NCBI RefSeq assembly: GCF_008000895.1
Contig: NZ_CP042823.1
Span: 1,240,001-1,304,000 of the forward strand
Direction of reading: 5' to 3'
Source: Methylobacterium sp. WL1
GTDB taxonomy: Bacteria > Pseudomonadota > Alphaproteobacteria > Rhizobiales > Beijerinckiaceae
Length of the DNA stretch: 64,000 nucleotides
Positions 9,293-18,393 of this stretch are shown one piece after another (the stretch's first letter is position 1; each line of letters starts with the position of its first letter). Both the position numbers and the translations under genes were made by a program. The notes below the pieces were generated by a model. That model was not told where the DNA came from, did not search any database, and saw only the letters and a program-made list of their open reading frames with translations.

Positions 9293-10468
9293 ATGACCGC
9301 GACGAATGACGGGCGCGCCGACGTCCTCTGGTTCCTGCCGACCCACGGCGACGGGCGCTATCTCGGCGCCCAGGAAGGGGCTCGCGACGTCTCGATCAGC
9401 TACCTTCGGCAGATCGCCCAGGGCGCCGACGAACTCGGCTATTACGGCGTGCTGCTGCCCACCGGACGCTCCTGCGAGGATTCCTGGATCATCGCCTCGG
9501 CGCTGGCGCCGCTGACCAAGCGTCTGCGCTTCCTGGTGGCGGTGCGGCCGGGCCTGATGGAGCCGTCCGCGGCCGCCCGCATGACCGCGACCCTCGACCG
9601 GATCTCGGACGGGCGCCTCCTGATCAACGTCGTCACCGGCGGCGATCCGGTGGAGCTGGCCGGCGACGGCGTGTTCCTGTCCCACGACGCGCGCTACGCC
9701 GTCACCGACGAGTTCCTGACGATCTGGCGCGGCCTGCTCTCGGGCGAGACCGTGACCTTCCAGGGCCAGCACCTGCGCACCGAGAACGGACGAGTAATCT
9801 TCCCGCCCGTGCAGAAGCCCTACCCACCGCTCTATTTCGGCGGCTCCTCCCCCGCCGGCATGGAGGTCGCGGCCGAGCATTGCGACGTGTACCTCACCTG
9901 GGGCGAGCCCCCGGCCCAGGTCGCGGAGAAGATCGCCGCCGCCCGGCAGGCCGCGGAGGCCAAGGGCAAGGAATTCTCCTACGGCATCCGCCTGCACGTG
10001 ATTGCCCGGGAGACCGAGGCCGAGGCCTGGGACGCCGCGGAGAAGCTGATCTCGAAGCTCGACGACGCCACCATCGCCAAGGCGCAGGAGACCCTCAAGC
10101 GGCAGGATTCGGTCGGCCAGAGCCGCATGATGGCGCTCCACGGCGGCTCCCGCGAAAAGCTCGTGGTCTCGCCCAACCTCTGGGCCGGGGTCGGGCTGGT
10201 GCGCGGCGGCGCCGGAACGGCGCTGGTCGGCTCGGCCGATCAGGTCGCCGACCGGATGAAGGAATACATCGATCTCGGGATCGACCGCTTCATCCTCTCG
10301 GGCTACCCGCATCTTGAGGAGGCCTACCGCTTCGCCGAGCTGGTCTTCCCGAAGCTGCCGCTGCGCGCCACCACGGGCCGGCCGGCGGGCAATGCCCGCA
10401 ACGACGGACCGTTCGGCGAGATCATCGCCAACGACCTCGTGCCCGCCCGCCGGGTCGGCGCGCACTGA
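9293..10468 (+). CDS. ssuD: FMNH2-dependent alkanesulfonate monooxygenase
   Basis: A 391-residue luciferase-like monooxygenase of the SsuD family. It releases sulfite from alkanesulfonates using FMNH2 from MsuE/SsuE. Diagnostic stretches are [65 protein letters not shown] and [16 protein letters not shown] 9293 is preferred because GGAG ends about 6 bases before it; an in-frame ATG at 9281 lacks that spacing. It is separated from ssuB by a 116-bp gap holding a long hairpin, so expression may be partly uncoupled. Confidence 0.95.
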   Translation: MTATNDGRADVLWFLPTHGDGRYLGAQEGARDVSISYLRQIAQGADELGYYGVLLPTGRSCEDSWIIASALAPLTKRLRFLVAVRPGLMEPSAAARMTATLDRISDGRLLINVVTGGDPVELAGDGVFLSHDARYAVTDEFLTIWRGLLSGETVTFQGQHLRTENGRVIFPPVQKPYPPLYFGGSSPAGMEVAAEHCDVYLTWGEPPAQVAEKIAAARQAAEAKGKEFSYGIRLHVIARETEAEAWDAAEKLISKLDDATIAKAQETLKRQDSVGQSRMMALHGGSREKLVVSPNLWAGVGLVRGGAGTALVGSADQVADRMKEYIDLGIDRFILSGYPHLEEAYRFAELVFPKLPLRATTGRPAGNARNDGPFGEIIANDLVPARRVGAH

Positions 10469-10545
10469 GACGGTATTCCGGCCCGGCTCGCCGCACCCGG
10501 GATGCCCGCGCCATCGGCCGGATGGCGGGCAAGACATCAGGGTTT

Positions 10546-10568
10546 CCGGAGGGCCTGTCGCCCTCCGG
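10546..10568 (+). terminator. Hairpin after ssuD
   Basis: CCGGAGGGC and GCCCTCCGG form a perfect 9-bp stem around a CTGTC loop, 80 bases after the ssuD stop. No U-tract follows, but position and strength suggest the end of the sulfonate operon. Confidence 0.55.
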
Positions 10569-10822
10569 CAGCGTTCGGGACGCGCAGCCCGGCAGGCCCG
10601 GCGACGCCCTGCCGCATGGCCGTGCCGGCACCGGAAGAGGGCCCATCACCTTCAGAAGACAGGATTTTCCCCGACATCGTCGCACAATGACGATGGAAAG
10701 AACGGGGGATGGCGCAGGTTCGGCACATCCGCGCCAAAGTCACGCCATCCTTGACGCTCAGGTGCCGCGGCTATCACCGCGCGGCTCGATCGCGCGATCA
10801 TCGCACAGCGACAAGGACATCC

Positions 10823-11092
10823 ATGACTTCGACCAAGGCGGTCCTCCTGACCCTCGGTCTCTGCCTCGGCCCGGCCGCGGCGCTGGCCGAGCAATCCCCG
10901 GCCCGCGAGGCGCTCAAGCAGCACTGCACCGGCGACTACATGGATTATTGCAGCGCCTACGCGCCCGGCGGCCCGGAGGTCGAGGCCTGCTTCAAGGCGA
11001 ACATGAAGAACCTGTCGCCCGGCTGCTCGGCGGCGATCACCGCCTACAAGCAGGAGAAGAAGGCGACCAAGCGCGTCAGCGAGGTGCGCTGA
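10823..11092 (+). CDS. Small exported cysteine-rich protein
   Basis: An 89-residue protein. A signal peptide (MTSTKAVLLTLGLCLGPAA, cleavage near ALA) is followed by a mature part with four cysteines: HCTGDYMDYC, VEACFKANM and LSPGCSAAI. The pattern C-x7-C-x12-C-x11-C resembles the cysteine-rich (FGFR/Golgi-type Cys-rich) repeat found in many periplasmic proteins of Rhizobiales. Disulfides are likely in the periplasm. The function is unknown. ATG 10823 fits the signal peptide; the longer open frame upstream is not needed. Confidence 0.78.
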   Translation: MTSTKAVLLTLGLCLGPAAALAEQSPAREALKQHCTGDYMDYCSAYAPGGPEVEACFKANMKNLSPGCSAAITAYKQEKKATKRVSEVR

Positions 11093-11489
11093 GACCGACT
11101 CCGAGGCGCCTGTCCGGTAGCCATCCCGTCATCGCGCGCGTCGCGAAGCAACACAGCGTGGCGCGGCGGTTGGCCGTGTCGTGCTGGCCCGGGTCACTGC
11201 GCTCCTCTGGTGATGACGGTGCGGGTGACGTTTTTTGAGCGCGCTGCGGTGCCCGCAGCGTGTGATGAAAACCGGGACATATGCTGCGTTTATTTCAGAT
11301 CAGCTCACAATAAAGCAGTTCATACGCCTACGATTAGTGAAATACGTTTTACTTATCAGCTATATTGCCTGCGTTTTACTTTTTAGGTATTACAAGATAT
11401 CGCGAAACATCGCAGGCGTGACATTCCTGCACTTTCCGAAGCCGGGCGCGGCATTAGCCTCCGCCATGCCGCAAATCGGAGATTGCCTC
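11093..11489. other. A+T-rich intergenic region with a hairpin
   Basis: No convincing gene. An 8-bp perfect stem (CGCTGCGG and CCGCAGCG) lies near 11241-11259, preceded by T6. From about 11270 to 11420 the sequence is clearly more A+T-rich than its surroundings and probably holds the promoter of the lipoprotein at 11490. Confidence 0.4.
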
Positions 11490-11621
11490 GTGTCCACTGC
11501 ACGTTGTTTCGCAAAGAATCCTCTCACGCGCGTTCTGGTCCTGGCCGTGCTGGCTGCCAGCGTCGCCGCCTGCGCGACCAAGCCGCCGGCTGAGCCGGTG
11601 CCGCTGATCAAGAAGGGCTGA
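11490..11621 (+). CDS. Small lipoprotein
   Basis: A 43-residue protein with a lipoprotein signal: basic N terminus, VLVLAVLAASVAAC lipobox with the Cys near residue 27, and a short mature tail TKPPAEPVPLIKKG. GTG 11490 has GGAG about 8 bases upstream; the in-frame ATG at 11466 has no such site. Tiny lipoproteins of this type are widespread in Methylobacteriaceae and of unknown role, perhaps envelope stabilisation. Confidence 0.65.
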   Translation: MSTARCFAKNPLTRVLVLAVLAASVAACATKPPAEPVPLIKKG

Positions 11622-11706
11622 GCACCGCGTCCCGACAGGCGCGGGTTCGCCTTCAGGACGATACCCCAGCACCGTCCCGAATCCGGAGCGGCGCGTTCGG
11701 CCGGCC

Positions 11707-13097
11707 TCACCGCACGGCGATCCCCAGCGGAGCGCCGCGGCAATTGAGATGGGCCGGGTTTGTGGAGACCACGCCTGCGTTGCAGCCGCCCTGCAGCCCG
11801 ACATAGAGCGGCGTCCCGCTCGCACCGGTGGCCGCCAGGTATCCGATCGGCCGCGTGCCGGCGTCGAGATGGCGCGGGTTGTTGGTGACCAGGCCGGAAT
11901 CGAGCCCGGCCGTGGTGCCGGCGTAGACCGGCGCGTCGGCGGCCGAGGATGGCTGCGTCAGGGTCGCGCCGATCGGAGCCGTGGTGCACCCCTTGTAACC
12001 GGGGTCGATCGTCACTTCGCCGGCATTGCAGCCCGGCTGCGTCCCGACATAGAGCGCCACGCCCGGCGCCCGCGCCGCCGGCGGAGCAGCGGCTGCCAGG
12101 GTGCCGGGGCCGGGTTGGCGGGGAGGGAGCCGCCTGCCCGCCGGTCAGGGCCGCCCGCAGGGCGACGAGGCCCGCGCGGACGTCCTGCAGGGTGCCGACC
12201 ACCACGTAGCAGGTGTAGCTGTGCGCCCCCGCGGGGACGTTGTTCTCCCGGAAGACGCAGTTCCACTTCACGGTGGCGTTGCCCGGGCCCGGCAGGGTCG
12301 CGAAGTTGAACCGGCCATAACCGGCATTCGGAACGGTCGGCTGGGGGGAGGGCGGGGCTGTAGACGCCCATCGCCCGGGAGCCGTCGGGGGTGGCCAGGA
12401 TCACCGGCACGCCCTGCTCGCCCGGCCCGGCCGAGAGCGGCGCGGACTGACCGGTCGCCGAGTCGAGGTTCCAGAAGGCCGTGAAGTCCGGCGGCATGTA
12501 GGCGGTCGCCGCCTCGAAGGTCGCCGATTCGTGGGGTTGCGCGGTGATGTAGGTGGCGCGGTACGCGATGGCGTTGGCCACGCCCGCGGCGCCCAGGGTG
12601 ACGGTCTTGGCCAGGACGTCGTCGGACCGGGGTCCGGCATGGGGGCCGGGTCCCTTCGGGCAGCTGCCGGTGACGCGGCCCGGCTCGATCCAGTAGGCCA
12701 TCTGCGATCGCGTCTGGAGCGTGTCCGGTCCGCGTTTCAGCTCCGTCAGCAGGGTCGTGCTGCGCGGACCCGTACCATCGGAGTCGCTGCCGGCCTCGGT
12801 GGGGTTCAGGCACTCGCCGTAGCCGTCGTAGGACGAGGCCGATTGCAGTTCGCGGCCGTGATCGTGGGCGTTGATGAACTGCGTGCCGCCCCAGGTCAGG
12901 CTGTCGATCGCGCCGCCGGTGCGGGACGAGACCCCGACCGTGATCGGGGATCCGTTGAAGGCCCGGCTGATCGTCGCCCGGCCGCCGGGCTCGGGCCAGG
13001 CGATCGACGGCGCATCCTCGGCCTGCGCGGCCCCCGCGAGGCCGGCAAGCAGGAGCGCGGCGCGCACGGGACGGGGCAGGCGGGTCGAGGCGGGCAT
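11707..13097 (-). pseudogene. Exported cysteine-repeat protein, broken by two frameshifts
   Basis: The gene starts at 13097 with a signal peptide (ALLLAGLAGAAQA). A ~250-residue domain containing SLTWGGTQFINAHDHGREL and SYDGYGECLNPTEAGS follows. Near 12343-12348 (six G on the plus strand) the frame changes, giving NAGYGRFNFATLPGPGNATV and VKWNCVFRENNVPAGAHSYTCYVVVGTL. Near 12120 it changes again into imperfect repeats (ALYVGTQPGCNAGEV, PVYAGTTAGLDSGLV, PLYVGLQGGCNAGVV). Each shift is repaired by removing one base from a G/C run. The repeats end NCRGAPLGIAVR. The domain family is unknown to me; a secreted or surface protein is likely. Confidence 0.65.
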
Positions 13098-13429
13098 CGG
13101 CGGTTCCTGTTTGCAGCCGGCTTAGAGCATGACGCCGGGGAGAGGAATCCGTCTCCCGAATCGCCAGGCCCGGCAGAGGGATAGCTCCGGATGCCCAGCC
13201 GAAACCGCATTCCCGCAGGGTTCGAGCCGCAGCGGATTCGGTTGAAACTTGAACAACACCGTCGCCCGCCCCTTGCTGCCGGTACGATAATTTAAGCCCC
13301 GGGCTGCCATCGGGTTAGAAAGCTGCGGCCAAGCCTGATTCCCGCACGTCCGCGCTGCCTGTGCATGCGGCGGCCGGGGATCTGCTGCTCCGGCCGGGAA
13401 CACATCTTCGGAATGTGGAAACCGTACCG

Positions 13430-15682
13430 ATGACAACCACCGATATGGCCTCCGCCGGCAGTGGGCGGCCGACCGAGGGACGCGAGGCGCTGGTGCGCAC
13501 GGCGCGCACGATCGCGGCCGCCGCAGTCGCCACCATGGTCCTGCTGCTCGACCTGATCAGCTTCTCGCAGCTGATCTTTTCCGGCCCGCTCGCGGAGAGC
13601 CGCGTCGCCGGGATGTCGGCGATGCTGGCGGCCTACGTGCTGGGCAGCCTCGTCTTCGTCGCGCTGCGGCGAACCGTGGTGGTGTCGCTGTCCTTCATCG
13701 GGGCGGCCGCGATCGTGCAGGCGGCGATCGCCGCCGCGGTGGCCGGGGAACTCCGCGACAGCGGCATCACCGATCCCGCCACGGTCGGCCGGATCGTGCT
13801 GGTCGCCTGCGGCGTCTCGACCTTCGCCACCGGCCTCGTCTTCGCCCTGCTCGGCACGCTGCGCGCCTCGCTGCTGGCGCAGCTCCTGCCCTACCCGGTC
13901 CTGACCGGCTTCCTCGGCGGCGTCGGCCTGCTGTTCCTGAAGAGCGGCCTGCAGATCGGCGCGCATCTCGACGATCCCGCCGCGGCGATGCTGAACCTGC
14001 TCGAGCCGGCGGCCCTCGACCCGAGCCTCCTCGATCCCGGGGTGCTCGGACGCATCGTCCTGACCTTCGTCATCGGCTTCTGCGCCTTCTACCTGCCCCG
14101 GCGCATCAGGCATTGGGGCACCTACCCGACGGTCATCCTGGTCAGCCTCGTCGGCGTGCATCTCGGCCTTGCCGTGCAGGGCATCGACACGGCCGCCGCG
14201 CAGGCGGCCGGATGGCTGATCGAGGCGCTGCCGACGGGATCGATGCTGCAGGCCCCGGCCGCGATGGCGCTCCAGGCCCTCGACCCCGCCCTGCTCCTGC
14301 CGATCCTGCCCCGGATCGCCACCGAGATCATCGTCGCGATCATCATCCAGATCCTCTACGTCATCAGCGTCGAATTGGAGATGCGGCGCGATCTCAACAT
14401 CGACCGGATGTTCGTCGCGTCGGGGGCGGCCAACCTGGTCGGCAGCCTGTTCGGCAGCCCCGCCATGGGTTTCGGCCGGACCTCGACGCTGCTGCTGCAC
14501 AATATCGGCGGCAGCCACTGGCTCGGCTGGTGGCTCACGCTCGCCGTGATGGCAGCGCTGCTGGTGTTCGGCGCGAGCCCGCTGGCGCTGCTGCCCCGCC
14601 CGCTGGCCGGCGGCGCCCTGATCGCCATCGGCCTCGGGCTGCTTATCAACCTCGCGCTGGCCTGCCGGACCTTCCCGGTGTGGGAGACCGGCATCGCCCT
14701 GGCGGTGTGCGCGGCGGCGGCCCTGTTCGGCGCCACCACGGGCTTTTTGGTCGGCGTCGTGCTGGCGATCCTGATCTTCGCGGTCCAGTACGGCCAGATC
14801 CCGGCGGTACGCCGGTCGCTGTCCGGTTCGGAGCGGCGCAGCAGCATCATCCGCGCGCCCGACACCGCCGAGCTGCTGCGCGAATCCGGGGACCGGACGC
14901 GGATCTACGCGCTGCAGGGCTACCTGTTCTTCCTCAACGCCCAGACGATCTATCGCCGGGCCGCCGCGGAGCCCGGCACCCTGCGCACCCTGATCCTGGA
15001 CTTCCGCGATTGCGTCGGGCTCGACAGCTCGGCCCTGATCGCGTTCCGCAAGATCGGGCAGCTCGCCGAGCAGCGCGGCTTCGACGTGCTGCTGGTCCAT
15101 CTGGGGGCCGCGGCGCTCAGGCAGATCGAGCGCGGCGGTCTCGCCGGTCTGCGGCTGCGGACGCGCCACACCCTGGACGAGGCCCTGCGCGAGGCCGAGA
15201 CGCTGCTGCTCACCGAGACCGGCTCAGCCGGGGAGGGGGCCGTCGCGCTCTTTGCCGAGCACATGGCCGACCGTCTCGGTTGCAGTCTCGCGCAGGCCGA
15301 TTTCGCGCCGTATCTCAGCGTCCGCACCCTGGCGGCCGGCGAGGCGCTGCTCCGCCAGGGCGAGGCGGCCGACACCCTGTACTTCCTCGAGCAGGGCGTC
15401 GTGTCCATCGAGATGGAGGTGTCCGGCCGGCCCAACCTCCGCCTGCGCACCACGACGGCCGGCACGGTGATCGGCGAGATCGGACTGGTGAAGGGCGGGC
15501 GGCGCACCGCCACCGCCCTCGCCGAGAGCCCCTGCCGGGTGATCGGCGTCGACCGGGCCGCGCTGGCTCGGATGGAGCGCGAGCGCCCCGACCTCGCCCT
15601 CGCGCTCCAGCGCTTCCTGATCCTGGAGCTCGCCGGCAAGGTCGCCGACACCAACCTGCTGCTCGAGGCCGAGCTGACCTGA
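13430..15682 (+). CDS. SulP-family anion transporter with STAS and cyclic-nucleotide-binding domains
   Basis: A ~750-residue protein in three parts. First is a SulP membrane domain of about ten segments (LLDLISFSQLIFSGPLAE near the N terminus, GFGRTSTLLLHNIGGS in the middle). Next, at about residues 480-590, is a STAS domain (RIYALQGYLFFLNAQTIYRR, LILDFRDCVGLDSSALIAF). Last, at about 600-745, is a cNMP-binding domain (LRQGEAADTLYFLEQGVVSIE, GTVIGEIGLVKGGRRTATALAE). Family members move sulfate, bicarbonate or other anions; substrate is not predictable here. The SulP-STAS-cNMP order is known in proteobacteria. ATG 13430 is chosen; ATG 13445 is an alternative. Confidence 0.88.
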   Translation: MTTTDMASAGSGRPTEGREALVRTARTIAAAAVATMVLLLDLISFSQLIFSGPLAESRVAGMSAMLAAYVLGSLVFVALRRTVVVSLSFIGAAAIVQAAIAAAVAGELRDSGITDPATVGRIVLVACGVSTFATGLVFALLGTLRASLLAQLLPYPVLTGFLGGVGLLFLKSGLQIGAHLDDPAAAMLNLLEPAALDPSLLDPGVLGRIVLTFVIGFCAFYLPRRIRHWGTYPTVILVSLVGVHLGLAVQGIDTAAAQAAGWLIEALPTGSMLQAPAAMALQALDPALLLPILPRIATEIIVAIIIQILYVISVELEMRRDLNIDRMFVASGAANLVGSLFGSPAMGFGRTSTLLLHNIGGSHWLGWWLTLAVMAALLVFGASPLALLPRPLAGGALIAIGLGLLINLALACRTFPVWETGIALAVCAAAALFGATTGFLVGVVLAILIFAVQYGQIPAVRRSLSGSERRSSIIRAPDTAELLRESGDRTRIYALQGYLFFLNAQTIYRRAAAEPGTLRTLILDFRDCVGLDSSALIAFRKIGQLAEQRGFDVLLVHLGAAALRQIERGGLAGLRLRTRHTLDEALREAETLLLTETGSAGEGAVALFAEHMADRLGCSLAQADFAPYLSVRTLAAGEALLRQGEAADTLYFLEQGVVSIEMEVSGRPNLRLRTTTAGTVIGEIGLVKGGRRTATALAESPCRVIGVDRAALARMERERPDLALALQRFLILELAGKVADTNLLLEAELT

Positions 15683-15690
15683 GGATTGGA

Positions 15691-15788
15691 GCATCGTCCC
15701 GAAAGGTGGCCGCCGCCTTTCGGAAAGAGACGATGCGAAGCGAAGACCTCGCGCATCGTGCCGGTGCCGATATCCGGCACGATGCGCT
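15691..15788. repeat. Interspersed palindromic repeat, copy A
   Basis: Two linked hairpins. The first pairs GCATCGTCCCGAAAGG with CCTTTCGGAAAGAGACGATGC. The second pairs GCGCATCGTGCCGG with CCGGCACGATGCGC around GATATC-type sequence. A very similar unit lies at 60261-60349. This is the layout of a REP-like intergenic repeat. Confidence 0.8.
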
Positions 15789-16182
15789 AGGCCGCGGCCA
15801 ACACGGCGGCGAGACCGATATGGGTGACCTGGTGGAGGAACTGATCGACCCCGATCAGCCACCAGAACCGTGCGTCCGAAGCCGGGAAGCGGGTCCGCTG
15901 GCCGATCAGCGCCTTGCCCCGGTCGATCCCCGTGTGGATCGCGAAATCCACGAGCGCCAGCCACCACAGGCCCGGCTCGACCGCCAGGGCGATCAGCAGC
16001 GTCCCGAAACCGTGCAGGCCGGTATGGGCGCAGAGCGGCCAAGCCCAAGCCGAGGCCCGGTCCTTGCCATGGGCCATCCAGTTGGTCTGGAGGAAGAAAT
16101 CCGCCGCGAGGTGCTTCACCGCGAAGGCGACAAGCAGGAGCGCGAAGGTGCCCACAGGAACGGGCGTGTCGACGGACGGCAT
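15787..16182 (-). CDS. DUF3307-like membrane protein
   Basis: A 131-residue protein starting MPSVDTPVPVGTF, with about four hydrophobic segments. Conserved features are VKHLAADFFLQTNWMAHGK, PLCAHTGLHGFGTLLIAL, VDFAIHTGIDRGKALIGQR and a final LIGVDQFLHQVTHIGLAAVL. Histidines and aspartates in these motifs match the DUF3307 family, of unknown function. A start at 16182 is preferred over the longer Arg-rich frame extending to 16302. Its stop codon lies at the end of the palindromic repeat. Confidence 0.75.
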   Translation of the reverse strand: MPSVDTPVPVGTFALLLVAFAVKHLAADFFLQTNWMAHGKDRASAWAWPLCAHTGLHGFGTLLIALAVEPGLWWLALVDFAIHTGIDRGKALIGQRTRFPASDARFWWLIGVDQFLHQVTHIGLAAVLAAA

Positions 16183-16379
16183 TCCGGCCCTGTCACTCCT
16201 GGCGCGCCCCTGGCGCGACCGCGCGGGACGATCCGCTCCGAGCGTCGAATCGTGCACCGTCCCATACACCCGTCCCGCGATTCGGGCAGCGCGACGCCGC
16301 ACGCGGGCTGTCGATCGACACGCGGAAAACCGGGTTTCCGACGGATCCGCAGCCCTCGGTCGAAGCGGGGCGGAAGGCT

Positions 16380-17354
16380 CTAAACCGTAAGGATGACGCT
16401 GCCCGTGGTCAGGCCGCCCTCCAGGGCGGCATGCGCGCGGGCGGCGTCCCGGAGGTCGTAGGCGGCTCCGATCGGGTTGATCAGGCCGACCTCCAGGGCG
16501 GCGATCAGGTCCGCGGCGCCGCGGCGATACAGGTCCGGATCGTTGGCGTAGGCCATCACGCTCGGTCGCATCAACGCGACCGACCGCCCGCCTCCCAGCG
16601 TCTCGACGCGGACAGGCGGGATCGGCCCGGCCGGCTGGCCGAGGCTCGCCACGGTCCCGAACGGCCGGACCGCCGCGAAGGTCCGTGCCAGCATGCCGCC
16701 GCCGATGCCGTCGATCGCCAGATGCACGCCCTGCCCATCCGCCAGGGACCGCGCCCGCTCGGCCCAGTTATCCGCGCCGTGCAGGAGCACCGCGTCCGCA
16801 CCGGCCTCCAGGGCCGGCGCGCGCTTGCCCTCGGAACCGACCGTGCCGATGACATGCGCGCCGAGGCGCTTCGCCCAGCGGGTGACGATCTGGCCGAGCC
16901 CGCCCGCGGCGGCGTGGACCAGGATCCAGTCGCCGGGCCCGACCGCCCGGACCTTGTGCAGCAGCATGTGGGCGGTCAGGCCGCGCAGCATCGTGCCGCC
17001 CATCAGACGGTCGGGGAGGGTGGCGGGCAGCAGCACGAGGCGTTCCGCCGGTAGGATACGCGCCTCGGCATAGGCGCCCATCGGGGCGCCGTGATAGGCG
17101 ACCCGGTCGCCAGGGCTCGCCGACACGACCCCCGGGCCGACGGCCTCCACCGTCCCGGCCGCCTCGAAACCGAGCACCGCCGGATAGGCGGCGACCGGAT
17201 AGAGGCCGGTCCGGAAGTAGATGTCGACGAAGTTCACGCCGATCACGGATTGCCGGATGCGGACTTCGCCTGCACCGGGTTCACCGATGTCGATCTCGGC
17301 CGCCGTCAGGACATCCGGCGCGCCGGGCCGGGTCATCGTCATCACTGTCGTCAT
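16380..17354 (-). CDS. Zinc-independent quinone oxidoreductase (MDR superfamily)
   Basis: A 324-residue NADPH:quinone reductase-like protein. The N-terminal GroES-like domain shows GVNFVDIYFRTGLYP and LGFEAAGTVEAVGPGV. The Rossmann part shows VHAAAGGLGQIVTRWAKRLGAHVIGTV. It lacks the structural-zinc cysteine cluster, as in the QOR branch, which reduces quinones with NADPH. AGGAGG lies 6 bases before the ATG at 17354, deciding the start. It is transcribed divergently from the LysR regulator across an 88-bp gap, so that regulator probably controls it. Confidence 0.9.
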   Translation of the reverse strand: MTTVMTMTRPGAPDVLTAAEIDIGEPGAGEVRIRQSVIGVNFVDIYFRTGLYPVAAYPAVLGFEAAGTVEAVGPGVVSASPGDRVAYHGAPMGAYAEARILPAERLVLLPATLPDRLMGGTMLRGLTAHMLLHKVRAVGPGDWILVHAAAGGLGQIVTRWAKRLGAHVIGTVGSEGKRAPALEAGADAVLLHGADNWAERARSLADGQGVHLAIDGIGGGMLARTFAAVRPFGTVASLGQPAGPIPPVRVETLGGGRSVALMRPSVMAYANDPDLYRRGAADLIAALEVGLINPIGAAYDLRDAARAHAALEGGLTTGSVILTV

Positions 17355-17442
17355 GATCAACCTCCTGTCCCGACAGAGAACCGCGTTTTAGTCTGTGGGA
17401 GAATTCGGTGTCTCTTCACGGGCCTCGTGCGAAACTTCACCG

Positions 17443-18354
17443 ATGATCGATTGGCAGGATCTCCACCACTTCGCGGTGCTCGCCCGGACCGGCTCGCTCT
17501 CGGCTGCGGCGCGGGACCTCGGGGTCGATCACGCGACGATCGGCCGGCGGGTCGCGTCCCTGGAGGACGCCCTGGCGCTGCGGCTGGTGGAGCGCCTGCC
17601 GCGCCGGGTCGCGCTGACTCCGGAGGGGACCGCCATCGCGGCCCTGGCGGCGGAGATCGTCCGAACCGTACAGGCGATCGAGCGCCGCGCCCTTGGCTAC
17701 GCGGCGGCACCGGTCGCCACGGTCCGGATCAGCGCTCCGCCGGCCGTGGCAGCCCGCCTCATCGCCCCGCAGGTCGCGCGTTTCCACCGGGCGCATCCCG
17801 GCATCACCCTGGTCCTGTCCGGTGCCGCCCGGATCGCCGCCCTCGACCGCGGAGAGGCGGAGATCGCCGTGCGTCTGACCCGCCCCGACGACCCGGATCT
17901 CCTGATCCGCCGCATCGGGGTGATGCGGTTCGCCCTCTACGCAAGCCCGGACCAGGCCGCGCGGCCGCCGGCGGATTGGACCTTCATCGGCTACGATTCC
18001 GCGCTGGACCACGTTCCCCAGCAGATCTGGCTGCGGACCCTGCTGGGGAGCCGTCCGATCGTATTCCAGGCCAGCGACCTGTTCGGCCAGCAGGAGGCGG
18101 CCCGGGCCGGCCTGGGCGCCGTCGTCCTGCCCCGTTTCCTGGGCGATGCCGACGGGGTCCTGGCCCGCCTGCCGGCCCAGCCGGAACCGCCGAACCGGGA
18201 TGTCTGGCTTGCGACCTATCCCGACCTCACGCGCTCGCCCGTGATCCGCGCGGCGCTGGATTTTCTGGCTCGGGTGATCGGCCTGGGATGCCCGATTGCC
18301 GCACCGGCGGATCCGGGTCGCGCCGCCGCGCCTGAGAACGCGGTCTCGCCGTAG
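17443..18354 (+). CDS. LysR-family transcriptional regulator
   Basis: A 303-residue LysR protein. The N-terminal winged helix-turn-helix is DLHHFAVLARTGSLSAAARDLGVDHATIGRRVASLE, and the C-terminal part is a periplasmic-binding-like effector domain. The ATIGRRV and RALGYAA-type features resemble regulators that sit beside quinone reductases or dehydrogenases. It is divergent from the quinone oxidoreductase gene, the classic LysR layout, and likely represses or activates it and itself from the shared 88-bp interval. The ligand is unknown. Confidence 0.9.
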   Translation: MIDWQDLHHFAVLARTGSLSAAARDLGVDHATIGRRVASLEDALALRLVERLPRRVALTPEGTAIAALAAEIVRTVQAIERRALGYAAAPVATVRISAPPAVAARLIAPQVARFHRAHPGITLVLSGAARIAALDRGEAEIAVRLTRPDDPDLLIRRIGVMRFALYASPDQAARPPADWTFIGYDSALDHVPQQIWLRTLLGSRPIVFQASDLFGQQEAARAGLGAVVLPRFLGDADGVLARLPAQPEPPNRDVWLATYPDLTRSPVIRAALDFLARVIGLGCPIAAPADPGRAAAPENAVSP

Positions 18355-18393
18355 CCGAGCGGGGGTGATCCGGTCGAGGATCGGCGCGCAGCG

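Noticed and set aside
13292..15169. A 625-residue minus-strand open frame opposite the SulP gene
   Set aside because: Composition is dominated by Gln, Arg, Asp and Gly, typical of antisense shadow in high-G+C DNA; no motif or ribosome site.
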